From Clostridia bacterium (GTDB lineage: Bacteria; Bacillota_A; Clostridia; Oscillospirales; Acutalibacteraceae): a stretch of 8,466 bases of DNA. Positions 1 through 6,826 of the stretch are shown piece by piece. A program made the translations under genes and the position numbers. The stretch is from positions 1 to 8,466 of the forward strand of contig JAFYOA010000158.1 of assembly GCA_017547865.1 (NCBI GenBank), read 5' to 3'. How positions within the stretch are numbered: the stretch's first letter is position 1; every line of letters starts with the position of its first letter. The notes under the pieces are model-generated. The model worked only from the letters and a program-made list of their open reading frames with translations. It made no database searches and had not been told where the DNA came from.

Positions 1-1
1 G

Positions 2-148
2 ACCGGCAAGGATACCCAGGCTGCTGTTGAGTTCGCCGTTGCTGCTTCCGCTCTGAAGCACACCATCGAAGGCGACTACAACATGATGACTGTTGCCGAA
101 GTTGAAAAGCTGGCTGGCGGCGACGGCTCCGGCCGTATCCAGAGATAA
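2..148 (+). CDS. kdgK: 2-keto-3-deoxygluconate kinase, C-terminal end (partial)
   Basis: Only the last 48 codons are present; the gene starts upstream of the window. Enzymes of this PfkB/ribokinase-like family phosphorylate 2-keto-3-deoxy-D-gluconate with ATP to KDPG in the cytoplasm, the step before KDPG aldolase in hexuronate and pectin breakdown. The visible tail has the stretch [17 protein letters not shown], then an acidic helix ([11 protein letters not shown]), and ends DGSGRIQR before TAA. The ALKHTI-GD-N block and the terminal GD-SGR-QR pattern are typical of the C-terminus of KDG kinases among PfkB proteins. The ATP-binding and catalytic GAGD region is outside the window, so activity cannot be judged. 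The next gene is a KdgF-like cupin of the same pathway, which supports the call. A related PfkB sugar kinase is the main alternative. Confidence 0.82.
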   Translation, partial: TGKDTQAAVEFAVAASALKHTIEGDYNMMTVAEVEKLAGGDGSGRIQR

Positions 149-170
149 TCTGGCTTATATCGTAAAAATC

Positions 171-204
171 GGGCACGTCTCAGCTTTGGGGCGTGCCTGT
201 TTTA
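171..204 (+). terminator. Intrinsic terminator between kdgK and kdgF
   Basis: A 10-bp stem pairs 172-181 (GGCACGTCTC) with 188-197 (GGGGCGTGCC), including two G-T wobbles, around the six-base loop AGCTTT. It is followed by TGTTTTA at 198-204. This is a standard rho-independent terminator placed 23 bases after the kdgK stop. Since no clear promoter is visible before kdgF, it may act as a partial terminator that lowers expression of the downstream genes. Confidence 0.75.
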
Positions 205-235
205 CCATCTGTACCATTTTATAGGAGGTTTTCCC

Positions 236-559
236 ATGGTTGTTAAGAATGAATCCATCCCCTATACCATCCTCGATGAAAAATCCCGCCGCAAGATCCT
301 CTGCCACGACGGCAGCATGATGATGGTGGAAGTTACTTTTGATAAAGGCGGCGTCGGCTCCATGCACACCCATGTGCACGAGCAGATCACCTATGTAGCC
401 GAAGGCGAATTCGAATTCGTCATCGACGGCGTTGCCAATATTGTTAAGAAGGGCGACAGCCTCTACTTCCCCTCCAATGTTCCCCACGGCTGCACCGCTC
501 TGGAAGCCGGTATCCTGGTGGATGTGTTCACCCCCCAGCGTGAGGATTTTCTGAAGTAA
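236..559 (+). CDS. kdgF: KdgF-like cupin, unsaturated uronate ketonisation
   Basis: A 107-residue single-domain cupin, the usual size for KdgF. KdgF proteins catalyse conversion of 4,5-unsaturated galacturonate or related unsaturated uronates, released by polysaccharide lyases and unsaturated glucuronyl hydrolases, into the linear keto form that feeds the KDG pathway. Cupin motif 1 is visible as GSMHTHVHEQ at residues 41-50, with H44, H46 and Q50 the likely metal ligands; motif 2 is GDSLYFPSNVPHG at 73-85, with H84 the fourth ligand. The end TPQREDFLK matches the FTP-REDFL tail of KdgF proteins. There is no signal peptide, so it is cytoplasmic. The ATG at 236 has a strong AGGAGG at 223-228 with seven bases between. 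It lies between a KDG kinase gene and a large putative glycan-processing gene, so the pathway fits. A generic cupin of unknown role is the alternative; the ligand set and tail make KdgF clearly better. Confidence 0.82.
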   Translation: MVVKNESIPYTILDEKSRRKILCHDGSMMMVEVTFDKGGVGSMHTHVHEQITYVAEGEFEFVIDGVANIVKKGDSLYFPSNVPHGCTALEAGILVDVFTPQREDFLK

Positions 560-593
560 TCTTCTCCAAATATTTTACGAACGGAGGATTTGT

Positions 594-2993
594 ATGAAAA
601 AATTCACTCCCAACGAGTGCGGTTACGTTTGCAACTGGCTCGTTACCCAGCCCAAGGAAGAACTCTACTATCCCGATTTCTTCCTTTCCAACCAGCTGCA
701 GTTTGAAAAGAAACTGCGCGAGATCATCGCCGACGATGAACTGAAGAACCCCCCTGCGGAAATCCGCCTGGGCCAGCCCGCTTTTGAAGACTACAAGTGG
801 CAGTACTACAACGGCGGCAACAACTGGTTCCTCGATCTCAGCAAGTTCTACTATTCCCTGACCAAGGTGGACTACTGGGCCGCCAACGTGCTGGTGGCCG
901 AAGCCGACTGCACCGTGCCTGCCCGCGTGTGGACCTACGAAGCCGTGGATCTGTGGGTCAACGGCGAAAAGCTGGTCAGCATTAAAGAGCCCGTGTATAA
1001 GCCCATTTGCTGGCAGGATGTAGACCTGCCCCTGCACGCCGGTGAAAACCAGGTGTTCGTGCGTCTGCAGGACCTGGGCGTGCGCGATACCCGCAACATC
1101 TTCGGTCTGCAGCTTCTCAGCGGCTACGAAGGCATCACCGTTTCTCTTCCCGATGCCGAAAACAGCCTGCCCTTGGCCAACGCCGAACGCTGGCTGCTGG
1201 GTGTTACTTATAAAGACGGCGTACTTGCCGCCGAAACCGAGCCGCCTGTGGCCGTTGTTACCCCCGCCGGCGAATGGGCCGAAGGCACCACGTTTGCCTG
1301 CCCCTGCGGCGAAAGCCTGATGAAGCTGACCATGAACATGAATGGCCACGCCATCGCCCGCGAGATCGAACTGCCCAAGAACGCCGCCCCCACCGTGACC
1401 CGCGCCGCCAGCAAGGACGAAGCCGTGAAGAACGCCATTGCTTCTCTGCTGAAGAAGCTGGAAAACGGCACCGTGAACAACCGCGGCAACGTGAACGCAA
1501 TTCTGCTGCACTACTACTGCGGCGTGCAGGATGAAGCTGATTTTGAAAATCTGCACGGCATTCTGCACCGCATCGATATCCGCGAAGACTGCGCCGACTT
1601 CCTGCTGGCCGGTGTCATCCGTCTGGTGGCCGGTTACCAGGATAAAATCCCCGCAGACGAAATGGCCCGTATCAAGGAGACCATCCTCAACTTCCGTTAC
1701 TGGATGGAAGAAGACGGTGCCGACGGCATGTGCTTCTGGAGCGAAAACCACGCTCTGCTGTTCCACTTCTGCCAGCTGGGTGCCGGTTACCTGTATCCGG
1801 ATGAAACCTTTGTGCGCAGCGGACGTACCGGCCGCCAGCAGTATGAACTGGCCCTGGCCCGCTGCAACGAGTGGCTGGATTCCGTTGCCACCACCGGTTT
1901 TGAAGAGTTCCTCTCCCCCGGCTATATGTGCGTAACCGCCGCCGCTTTGATGGGCGTTATTGACTTTGCCGACGAAGCCACCTCCGCACGCGCCATCAAG
2001 GTGATGGACCGCGAGTTTGAAATGCTGGCTATGCACACCTTCGACGGCGTGCTCATCGGTCCCCGCGGCCATATTTACCGCGATGTGGTTCGTCCTCATC
2101 AGCAGGAGATCCAGGGCTTCCTGAAGTACATCGACGACTCTGCCGCCGACAACGCTTCTCCCTGGCTGTGCTCCATCCTCACCTCCAAGTACACCTTCAA
2201 TGACAAGCTGGTGGATCTCATTCAGCAGCCCCAGAACATCACCTATCCCAACGGCAACACCGAGATCAGCCTGTACAAGACCAAGGACTGCATCCTCACT
2301 GCCATTGCCTCTCCCCGCAGCGAGAACTTCACCGGCGGCTGGACCAACGAAACCGCCCAGAAGCTGGATCCCTATGCGGACGGCAACTTCACCTACATGT
2401 ATGTGAAGGCCTTGAACGAGCGCTACCACGGCACCACGAAGTTTGAGCCCGGCGTGTTTGGCTACCAGCAGCACCTGTGGAGCGCTGCTCTCTCCAACAC
2501 CTGCCACGTATTCACCAACCTGCCCGGCGGCACCTTCGATGCTTCTTCCATGCGCCCGGGTTACTGGTACGGCAACGGTCTGTTCCCCGCTGTAAAGCAG
2601 ACCGAAAACAAGATTGGTGTGGTGTACAACATTGAGGACACCTATCCCATCAAGTTTACCCACCTGTACTGGCCGGAAGACGAGTTCGACTGCACCGAAA
2701 CTGCAGGCGGCTGGCGCTTCGGCAAGTGCGGCACCGGTTATGTTGGCGTATGGTGCAGCGGCGAAACCACTCCCTTTGACGACAAGCTGATGCGCTGCGA
2801 GCACCGCTGCTACGACAAGCTGCAGGCTTACGTCTGTGTGGTTTCCGGCGAAGAGAAAGAGACCTACGAAGAGTTCAAGGCCGCCTGCCTGGCCAGCGAA
2901 CCCGCCTTCTGCCCCGAATGCATGACGCTGAAGGACAACACCGGTCTCTCCCTCACCTGGGAAAAGCACTACAACAACACCCAGGTCATCTAA
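594..2993 (+). CDS. Large putative uronide-processing enzyme with alpha-toroid core, function unproven
   Basis: A 799-residue protein without signal peptide or membrane segment. Residues about 60-175 look like a lectin-type beta-sandwich found in many glycan enzymes (LWVNGEKL at 120-127, then LHAGENQVFVRLQDLGVRDTR). Residues about 275-545 are mainly helical and resemble the alpha/alpha toroid of heparinase-like lyases and related hydrolases, with a conserved-looking block FWSENHALLFHF (381-392) and YPDETF (401-406). Residues about 550-795 are a second beta-rich domain (GYQQHLW 623-629; RPGYWYGNGLFP 654-665). E384, H386, H390, E439, Y444, H493 and H627 are candidate catalytic residues by position only. 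There are 24 cysteines and no export signal, which fits a cytoplasmic protein acting on imported oligosaccharides. It follows kdgF by 34 bases with GGAGG at 583-587 before the ATG, so co-translation from one mRNA is likely. I infer a lyase or hydrolase acting on uronic-acid glycans; the reaction is not known. Confidence 0.72.
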   Translation: MKKFTPNECGYVCNWLVTQPKEELYYPDFFLSNQLQFEKKLREIIADDELKNPPAEIRLGQPAFEDYKWQYYNGGNNWFLDLSKFYYSLTKVDYWAANVLVAEADCTVPARVWTYEAVDLWVNGEKLVSIKEPVYKPICWQDVDLPLHAGENQVFVRLQDLGVRDTRNIFGLQLLSGYEGITVSLPDAENSLPLANAERWLLGVTYKDGVLAAETEPPVAVVTPAGEWAEGTTFACPCGESLMKLTMNMNGHAIAREIELPKNAAPTVTRAASKDEAVKNAIASLLKKLENGTVNNRGNVNAILLHYYCGVQDEADFENLHGILHRIDIREDCADFLLAGVIRLVAGYQDKIPADEMARIKETILNFRYWMEEDGADGMCFWSENHALLFHFCQLGAGYLYPDETFVRSGRTGRQQYELALARCNEWLDSVATTGFEEFLSPGYMCVTAAALMGVIDFADEATSARAIKVMDREFEMLAMHTFDGVLIGPRGHIYRDVVRPHQQEIQGFLKYIDDSAADNASPWLCSILTSKYTFNDKLVDLIQQPQNITYPNGNTEISLYKTKDCILTAIASPRSENFTGGWTNETAQKLDPYADGNFTYMYVKALNERYHGTTKFEPGVFGYQQHLWSAALSNTCHVFTNLPGGTFDASSMRPGYWYGNGLFPAVKQTENKIGVVYNIEDTYPIKFTHLYWPEDEFDCTETAGGWRFGKCGTGYVGVWCSGETTPFDDKLMRCEHRCYDKLQAYVCVVSGEEKETYEEFKAACLASEPAFCPECMTLKDNTGLSLTWEKHYNNTQVI

Positions 2994-3020
2994 GCTTTCC
3001 GCAATATCTCCCTTAAATAA

Positions 3021-3058
3021 AACAGGCACCTGCTCCATTTTGGGGCAGGTGTTTTTTG
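3021..3058. terminator. Strong bidirectional terminator at the convergent junction
   Basis: A 10-bp stem pairs 3027-3036 (CACCTGCTCC) with 3042-3051 (GGGGCAGGTG), with one T-G wobble, around the loop ATTTT, followed by six T at 3052-3057 for the + strand. On the - strand the same stem is followed by the complement of the A-rich 3013-3022, which gives TGTTTTATTT. It therefore can stop the catabolic transcript from the left and back up termination of the polysaccharide operon from the right. Confidence 0.88.
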
Positions 3059-3060
3059 CA

Positions 3061-3086
3061 TAAAAAAAGAGCCGCACCGGCGGTAC
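3061..3086 (-). terminator. Weaker terminator after the LCP gene
   Basis: Read on the - strand, a short GC stem (CCGC, loop CGGT, GCGG, within 3072-3083) is followed by CTCTTTTTTTA, the complement of 3061-3071. It lies about 20 bases past the LCP stop codon. The stem is only four to five pairs, so it is less convincing than the neighbouring hairpin, but its T-run is long and correctly placed for the leftward operon. Confidence 0.45.
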
Positions 3087-3104
3087 AGCCCATTTTCATT
3101 CTGT

Positions 3105-4127
3105 TTATTCGGCACTCAGCAATTCCTGCAGCTGCGCGCGGCAGGCGGTCAGATCCGGCACGATCACCGACATACCGTTGATGCTGGCATAGTAGAAATT
3201 CTCATCTGCAGGAACATAGCCTGTAACAAAGGAACAGCCGCTCAGCATGGGAGCAAACTCCACCACATAGCTCAGAATCTGCCCGTTGGTCAGGTCCACC
3301 GTCAGCAGGGGCAGCAGCGCATTGGCAATGTTCAACAGGTCACCGGCATCGGCGTTTCGCACCTGGTTGAACAGCGAAGTCAGCACGTTTCGCTGGCGAT
3401 TGGTGCGGCCAAAGTCGGAATCGATGTCGCGGATGCGGGAATAAAACAGCGCATCCTCACCGTCGAAGTGGTTCACGCCCGGAACAACATACTTGCGGTT
3501 GCAATCCTGAAAATACTGATACTCCGTGTCGGTCAGATAAACGCTTACGCCGCCCATGGCATCGATCAGCGAGGTGAAACCGGAGAAATCCACTTCCACA
3601 CAGGCATCCACTTCCACACCGAAATTCACCTTCAGCGTTTCGCTCAGCAGATCGGCGCCGCCGTAAGCGTAGGACGCGTTGATACGGTTTGCCTGGTAAC
3701 CGGGGATCTCCACATACAGGTCACGCAGAAAAGACACCAGCGTGATCTGGTTGGAGGTTTTATTGATGCTGCAGAGAATGATGCTGTCGGAACGGGCACG
3801 TCCTTCGCCGGGGCGGCGATCCTGGCCGATCAGCAGAACATTGGTTACATCGCCCTTCAGTTCCAGCAGACCTGTGTTGGTGGGCAGCCGCACATCACTC
3901 GGCTCCACCACAGAGAGATCCGCCGGCGGCTCTTCTTCTGCCAATACCATGGAAACATACTCTTCCTCTTCCAGGTACACCGGGTTCTCTTCCGGCCGGT
4001 TGATTTTATTCAAATAATGCGTCAGCACGCCGGAGATTGCCGCCGCCAGTAAAAACACCAGCGCCAGCAGCACCAGCAGCGCGATCTGCCACTTGGCCAG
4101 CTTCTTTTTTGCCTCGTGTCTTGCCAT
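3105..4127 (-). CDS. LytR-CpsA-Psr (LCP) family protein, glycopolymer attachment
   Basis: A 340-residue membrane-anchored protein. LCP enzymes transfer undecaprenyl-pyrophosphate-linked glycopolymers (capsule, teichoic acid) to peptidoglycan on the outer side of the membrane. A basic N-terminus (residues 1-13) is followed by one membrane segment (about 14-36), a Glu-rich linker (46-66), and the LCP domain from about 94 to 255. The family's conserved blocks are visible: NVLLIGQDRR (96-105), ARSDSIIL (111-118), SFLRDLYVEIPG (132-143), NRINASYAYGG (147-157), and SRIRDIDSDFGRTNRQR (230-246). D103, D114, R135, R231, D236 and R244 are the likely polyphosphate- and metal-binding residues. AAGGAG at 4138-4133 sets the ATG. 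It lies 21 bases after the sugar dehydratase gene and is the last gene of the operon, which suggests it attaches the polysaccharide made by this locus to the wall. The residues after about 255 are less conserved. Confidence 0.92.
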   Translation of the reverse strand: MARHEAKKKLAKWQIALLVLLALVFLLAAAISGVLTHYLNKINRPEENPVYLEEEEYVSMVLAEEEPPADLSVVEPSDVRLPTNTGLLELKGDVTNVLLIGQDRRPGEGRARSDSIILCSINKTSNQITLVSFLRDLYVEIPGYQANRINASYAYGGADLLSETLKVNFGVEVDACVEVDFSGFTSLIDAMGGVSVYLTDTEYQYFQDCNRKYVVPGVNHFDGEDALFYSRIRDIDSDFGRTNRQRNVLTSLFNQVRNADAGDLLNIANALLPLLTVDLTNGQILSYVVEFAPMLSGCSFVTGYVPADENFYYASINGMSVIVPDLTACRAQLQELLSAE

Positions 4128-4148
4128 AGTTTCTCCTTTTTCTTCGCT

Positions 4149-6008
4149 TTACTTCGTTTCCGCGTGGTACTCCGGCACCATATCCATCAGCAGAGAACGG
4201 ATCTCCGGGGTATTGTCGTAACAAGCTTCCCGCAAAGCAGAAAGCTTCTCACCGAAAGCGACGGGATCGATGGGGGCCAAATGCCCGATAAAAATCAAAT
4301 TGTTCGGGGTCTTTTCCAGGCCCTCTTCCAAAAGCAGCAGCTCTTCATACAGCTTTTCGCCGGGGCGAAGGCCGGTATACTGCACTGCAATATCCACATC
4401 CGGTTCAAAACCGGAAAGCCGGATCATATTGCGGGCCAGGTCATCGATGCGCACCGGGTCACCCATATCCAGCACAAAAATCTCGCCGCCTTTGGCATAA
4501 GAGCCCGCCTGCAGCACCAGCGAGACCGCCTCCGGAATGGTCATAAAATAACGAATGATGTCTTTGTGGGTCACGGTCACCGGGCCGCCCTGCTCAATCT
4601 GCTTCCGGAACAGCGGAATTACGCTGCCGTTACTGCCCAGCACGTTACCGAAGCGTACCGCCACAAATTTCGTATTGGAACGCTGGGAAAAGCTGCGCAC
4701 GATCATTTCGCAGATGCGCTTGCTGGCGCCCATTACATTGGTGGGGTTCACCGCTTTATCGGTGCTGATCAGCACCATGGTCTGCACACCCGTACGGTCG
4801 GCGGCATGGGCCACGTTCCATGTACCGAACACATTGTTTTTGATGGACTCGTTTGGGGAATCCTCCATCAGCGGCACATGCTTGTGCGCCGCCGCATGGT
4901 ACACGATTTCCGGGCGGTATGTATCGAACAGCGCATCCACCCGCTTTTTATCCTGCACAGAGCCGATCAGCACTTCCAGATTCAGTTCCGGGTGAGAACG
5001 CCAAAGTTCCTGCTGAATGGCATAGGCATTATTTTCGTAAATATCGAAGATAATCAGTTTCTTGGGTTCATATTTGGCCAGCTGGCGGCAAAGCTCGCTG
5101 CCAATGGAACCACCGCCTCCGGTGACCAGCACCACACGGTCTTTCACATAGCCGGCAATTTCGCCCAGGTTCACCTTCACGCTTTCACGTTCCAGCAGGT
5201 CCTCAATCTCCACATTCCGGATCTTCTGCACATTCACTTCGCCATTAAGCAGCTGGTACATGCCGGGCAAGGTACGCAGCCGGCAGCCGGTCTCTTGGCA
5301 AATGGAGAGGATCGCCCGGCGTTCCGCCACAGGCGCAGAAGGAATGGCCACCACGATCTCTTCCACCTGAAAATCTTTTGCGGCCTGCACAATGCTTTCG
5401 CGGCCGCCAACAATACGCACGCCGCGCATCAGCTTGCCGTGTTTGCGCACGGCATCGTCCACTACGCACACCACATCGTTGTGAGAAAAACGACTGCGCT
5501 GCATTTCGGCCAAAATCACATCGCCGGCCTCACCGGCGCCCACCAGCATGGTGCGGCAGCGGGGCTGCCTGCTGGCATGAACATAATGGCGCAGCGCACG
5601 CAGCAACCGATAAGAAAAGCGAAATGCCACCACAGAAGCCATGAAAAACACAAGCTGAATCAACGGAAAGCTGCGGGGCACCGGATGACCGGTAACAAAC
5701 TGCAGAAAGGTCTGCAGGGTAACCGCCGTGCCGCAGGCGCACAGAATACGAAGCAGTTCCCGCTCCGTGGCATATTCCCACAGGCTGGCATACAACCGGT
5801 ACAACCAGAACAATACCAGCATGACCGGAACAGCCGCCGGCAGCACATATGCCACATTCCAAAGAAAATCTGCCGCTGCCAAAGCTTTCATATCAAATTC
5901 AAAACGAACCAGCAAAGACAGCCAGGAGGTAAAAGCAAGCAGCAAAACATCGCCCACAGCCAGGCAAACCATACGCACAAGCTTCGCCACATTCAGCGGC
6001 TTTTTCAT
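4149..6008 (-). CDS. Membrane NDP-sugar 4,6-dehydratase, CapD/PglF/WbpM family
   Basis: From the chosen ATG the protein has 619 residues, the usual length for the long membrane type. These enzymes convert UDP-GlcNAc to UDP-4-keto-6-deoxy-HexNAc, the entry point to sugars such as bacillosamine, QuiNAc or FucNAc in surface glycans. About four membrane segments fill residues 10-132. A first nucleotide-binding region starts at VGAGEAG (156-162), and the catalytic SDR domain starts at TGGGGSIG (296-303). The catalytic region STDKAV-NPTNVMGASKR (415-431) has Met at 426 and Lys at 430 in place of the usual Tyr-Lys pair, a known trait of this family (Ser-Met-Lys triad). Which sugar is made cannot be read from sequence. 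The start at 6008 has AAGGA ten bases upstream and gives an N-terminus MKKPLN directly before the first membrane segment. Starts at 6017 (ATG) and 6065 (TTG) are possible, but 6065 would lie in a likely promoter. Confidence 0.92.
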   Translation of the reverse strand: MKKPLNVAKLVRMVCLAVGDVLLLAFTSWLSLLVRFEFDMKALAAADFLWNVAYVLPAAVPVMLVLFWLYRLYASLWEYATERELLRILCACGTAVTLQTFLQFVTGHPVPRSFPLIQLVFFMASVVAFRFSYRLLRALRHYVHASRQPRCRTMLVGAGEAGDVILAEMQRSRFSHNDVVCVVDDAVRKHGKLMRGVRIVGGRESIVQAAKDFQVEEIVVAIPSAPVAERRAILSICQETGCRLRTLPGMYQLLNGEVNVQKIRNVEIEDLLERESVKVNLGEIAGYVKDRVVLVTGGGGSIGSELCRQLAKYEPKKLIIFDIYENNAYAIQQELWRSHPELNLEVLIGSVQDKKRVDALFDTYRPEIVYHAAAHKHVPLMEDSPNESIKNNVFGTWNVAHAADRTGVQTMVLISTDKAVNPTNVMGASKRICEMIVRSFSQRSNTKFVAVRFGNVLGSNGSVIPLFRKQIEQGGPVTVTHKDIIRYFMTIPEAVSLVLQAGSYAKGGEIFVLDMGDPVRIDDLARNMIRLSGFEPDVDIAVQYTGLRPGEKLYEELLLLEEGLEKTPNNLIFIGHLAPIDPVAFGEKLSALREACYDNTPEIRSLLMDMVPEYHAETK

Positions 6009-6037
6009 CTTTCCCATTTCCTTCACACTTTCCAAAT

Positions 6038-6065
6038 ATAATAATGGCATTCCCAAAAATTTCAA
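6038..6065 (-). promoter_or_regulatory. Sigma-A-like promoter before the dehydratase gene
   Basis: On the - strand TTGAAA at 6065-6060 (five of six matches to TTGACA) is followed after 16 bases by TATTAT at 6043-6038 (five of six matches to TATAAT). The element sits in an AT-rich island between two GC-rich genes. Transcription would begin near 6031 and give a leader of about 23 bases containing AAGGA before the ATG at 6008. It could drive the dehydratase and LCP genes independently of the upstream genes. Confidence 0.45.
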
Positions 6066-6095
6066 ATCAAAGCAGCAGGGGTGCCGCCTCTGCTG
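6063..6095 (-). terminator. Possible weak terminator at the end of the phosphatase gene
   Basis: Read on the - strand, CAGCAG (6095-6090) pairs with CTGCTG (6078-6073), continuing after one A/C mismatch into GG/CC around a CGGCA loop. The stop codon lies immediately after, within CTTTGATTTG. The T-run is interrupted, so termination would be partial at best; the hairpin may instead stabilise the upstream mRNA. Confidence 0.3.
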
Positions 6096-6825
6096 GTGCT
6101 TTTCCCTGCAGAATCCGCAGCGGGTTTTCGCTTAACAGCAGTTTTGCCGTCGCGGCAGGAACACGCATCTGTTCCATCCACTGCACGGCCGGGCGCAGGT
6201 CTGTGCTGCGGTGCTGGGGTGAATGGGCATCGCTTGCCACAGCGGCAACCAGCCCACGGCTCAACAGCTGCCGGGCACAAAGCGCAGCTTCCATACCAAA
6301 GCTTCCCGTCAGGCTCCCCTGGTTCACCTGCAAAAGGCATCCCTGGTGCACCCAGTCTTCCGCCAGGTCTGTTTCCCGCTGTACAAACGGGTAACGCTCC
6401 GGGTGAGCTACCACCGGCACATAGCCCGCATTGGTCAGCTCTTCCAAAAGGCCAAATGTTCGCGCCGGGTCTTCATCAAAGCGAAACTCCACCAGCACAT
6501 AGTTGGTTTCTGCGTAGGGCAGCAATTCCCCTTCCCGCAAAAGCTCCGCCATGCCTTCGTCTGCCAATATTTCCATACCCGGCACCAGCACCAGCGGAAT
6601 CCCCTCTTCGTCCAGCTTTTTCTGCAGCAGACTGGTACAGTGCAGCACCGTTTTGGCCAGTGCAGTGTCAAACCCATTGGAACCGCAGCTATGGGGTGTG
6701 GCGGCCACACAGCGCACACCGGAGGCCACCGCCAAACGCGCCATACGCAGGCTGTCCTCCAAATCACCGGCGCCGTCATCCAGTCCCGGCAAAATATGTG
6801 TATGCAGGTCCACCAAATTTTTCAT
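6067..6825 (-). CDS. PHP-family protein-tyrosine phosphatase, CpsB/YwqE type
   Basis: A 252-residue protein of normal length for the family. CpsB/YwqE phosphatases are metal-dependent enzymes of the PHP fold that remove phosphate from the tyrosine cluster of the BY-kinase controlling capsule or exopolysaccharide polymerisation. Metal-binding motifs are all present: DLHTHILPGLDDGA (6-19, with H8, H10, D17), ATPH (42-45), PGMEI (82-86, with E85), VAHPERY (139-145, with H141), and ASDAH (197-201, with D199 and H201). QVNQGSLTGSFG (166-177) is a further family signature. It is soluble and cytoplasmic. The ATG lies one base after the stop of the peptidase gene, and AAAGGAA at 6838-6832 overlaps the end of that gene, so the two are co-translated. 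The matching BY-kinase is not in the window and should be elsewhere in the locus. A histidinol-phosphatase-type PHP enzyme is unlikely given the motif set and context. Confidence 0.92.
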   Translation of the reverse strand: MKNLVDLHTHILPGLDDGAGDLEDSLRMARLAVASGVRCVAATPHSCGSNGFDTALAKTVLHCTSLLQKKLDEEGIPLVLVPGMEILADEGMAELLREGELLPYAETNYVLVEFRFDEDPARTFGLLEELTNAGYVPVVAHPERYPFVQRETDLAEDWVHQGCLLQVNQGSLTGSFGMEAALCARQLLSRGLVAAVASDAHSPQHRSTDLRPAVQWMEQMRVPAATAKLLLSENPLRILQGKAPAEAAPLLL

Positions 6826-6826
6826 T

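Noticed and set aside
407..418. Tandem GAATTC-GAATTC
   Set aside because: It encodes the alternating EFEF of a cupin beta strand and is explained by the protein sequence.
155..487. A 110-codon open frame on the - strand overlapping kdgF
   Set aside because: It is antisense to a complete cupin with all metal ligands and runs through the terminator; it has no recognisable domain.
528..3077. An 849-codon open frame on the - strand covering nearly all of the 799-residue gene
   Set aside because: It mirrors the real gene and runs across its terminator. Its translation is low-complexity, rich in Gly/Val/Ala/His, without any recognisable domain. The open frame follows from the strong codon bias of the + strand gene, which avoids TTA, CTA and TCA.
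4116..6041. A 641-codon open frame on the + strand opposite the dehydratase
   Set aside because: It is antisense to a well-supported enzyme and is His/Gln-rich without motifs, as expected from reverse reading of biased codons.
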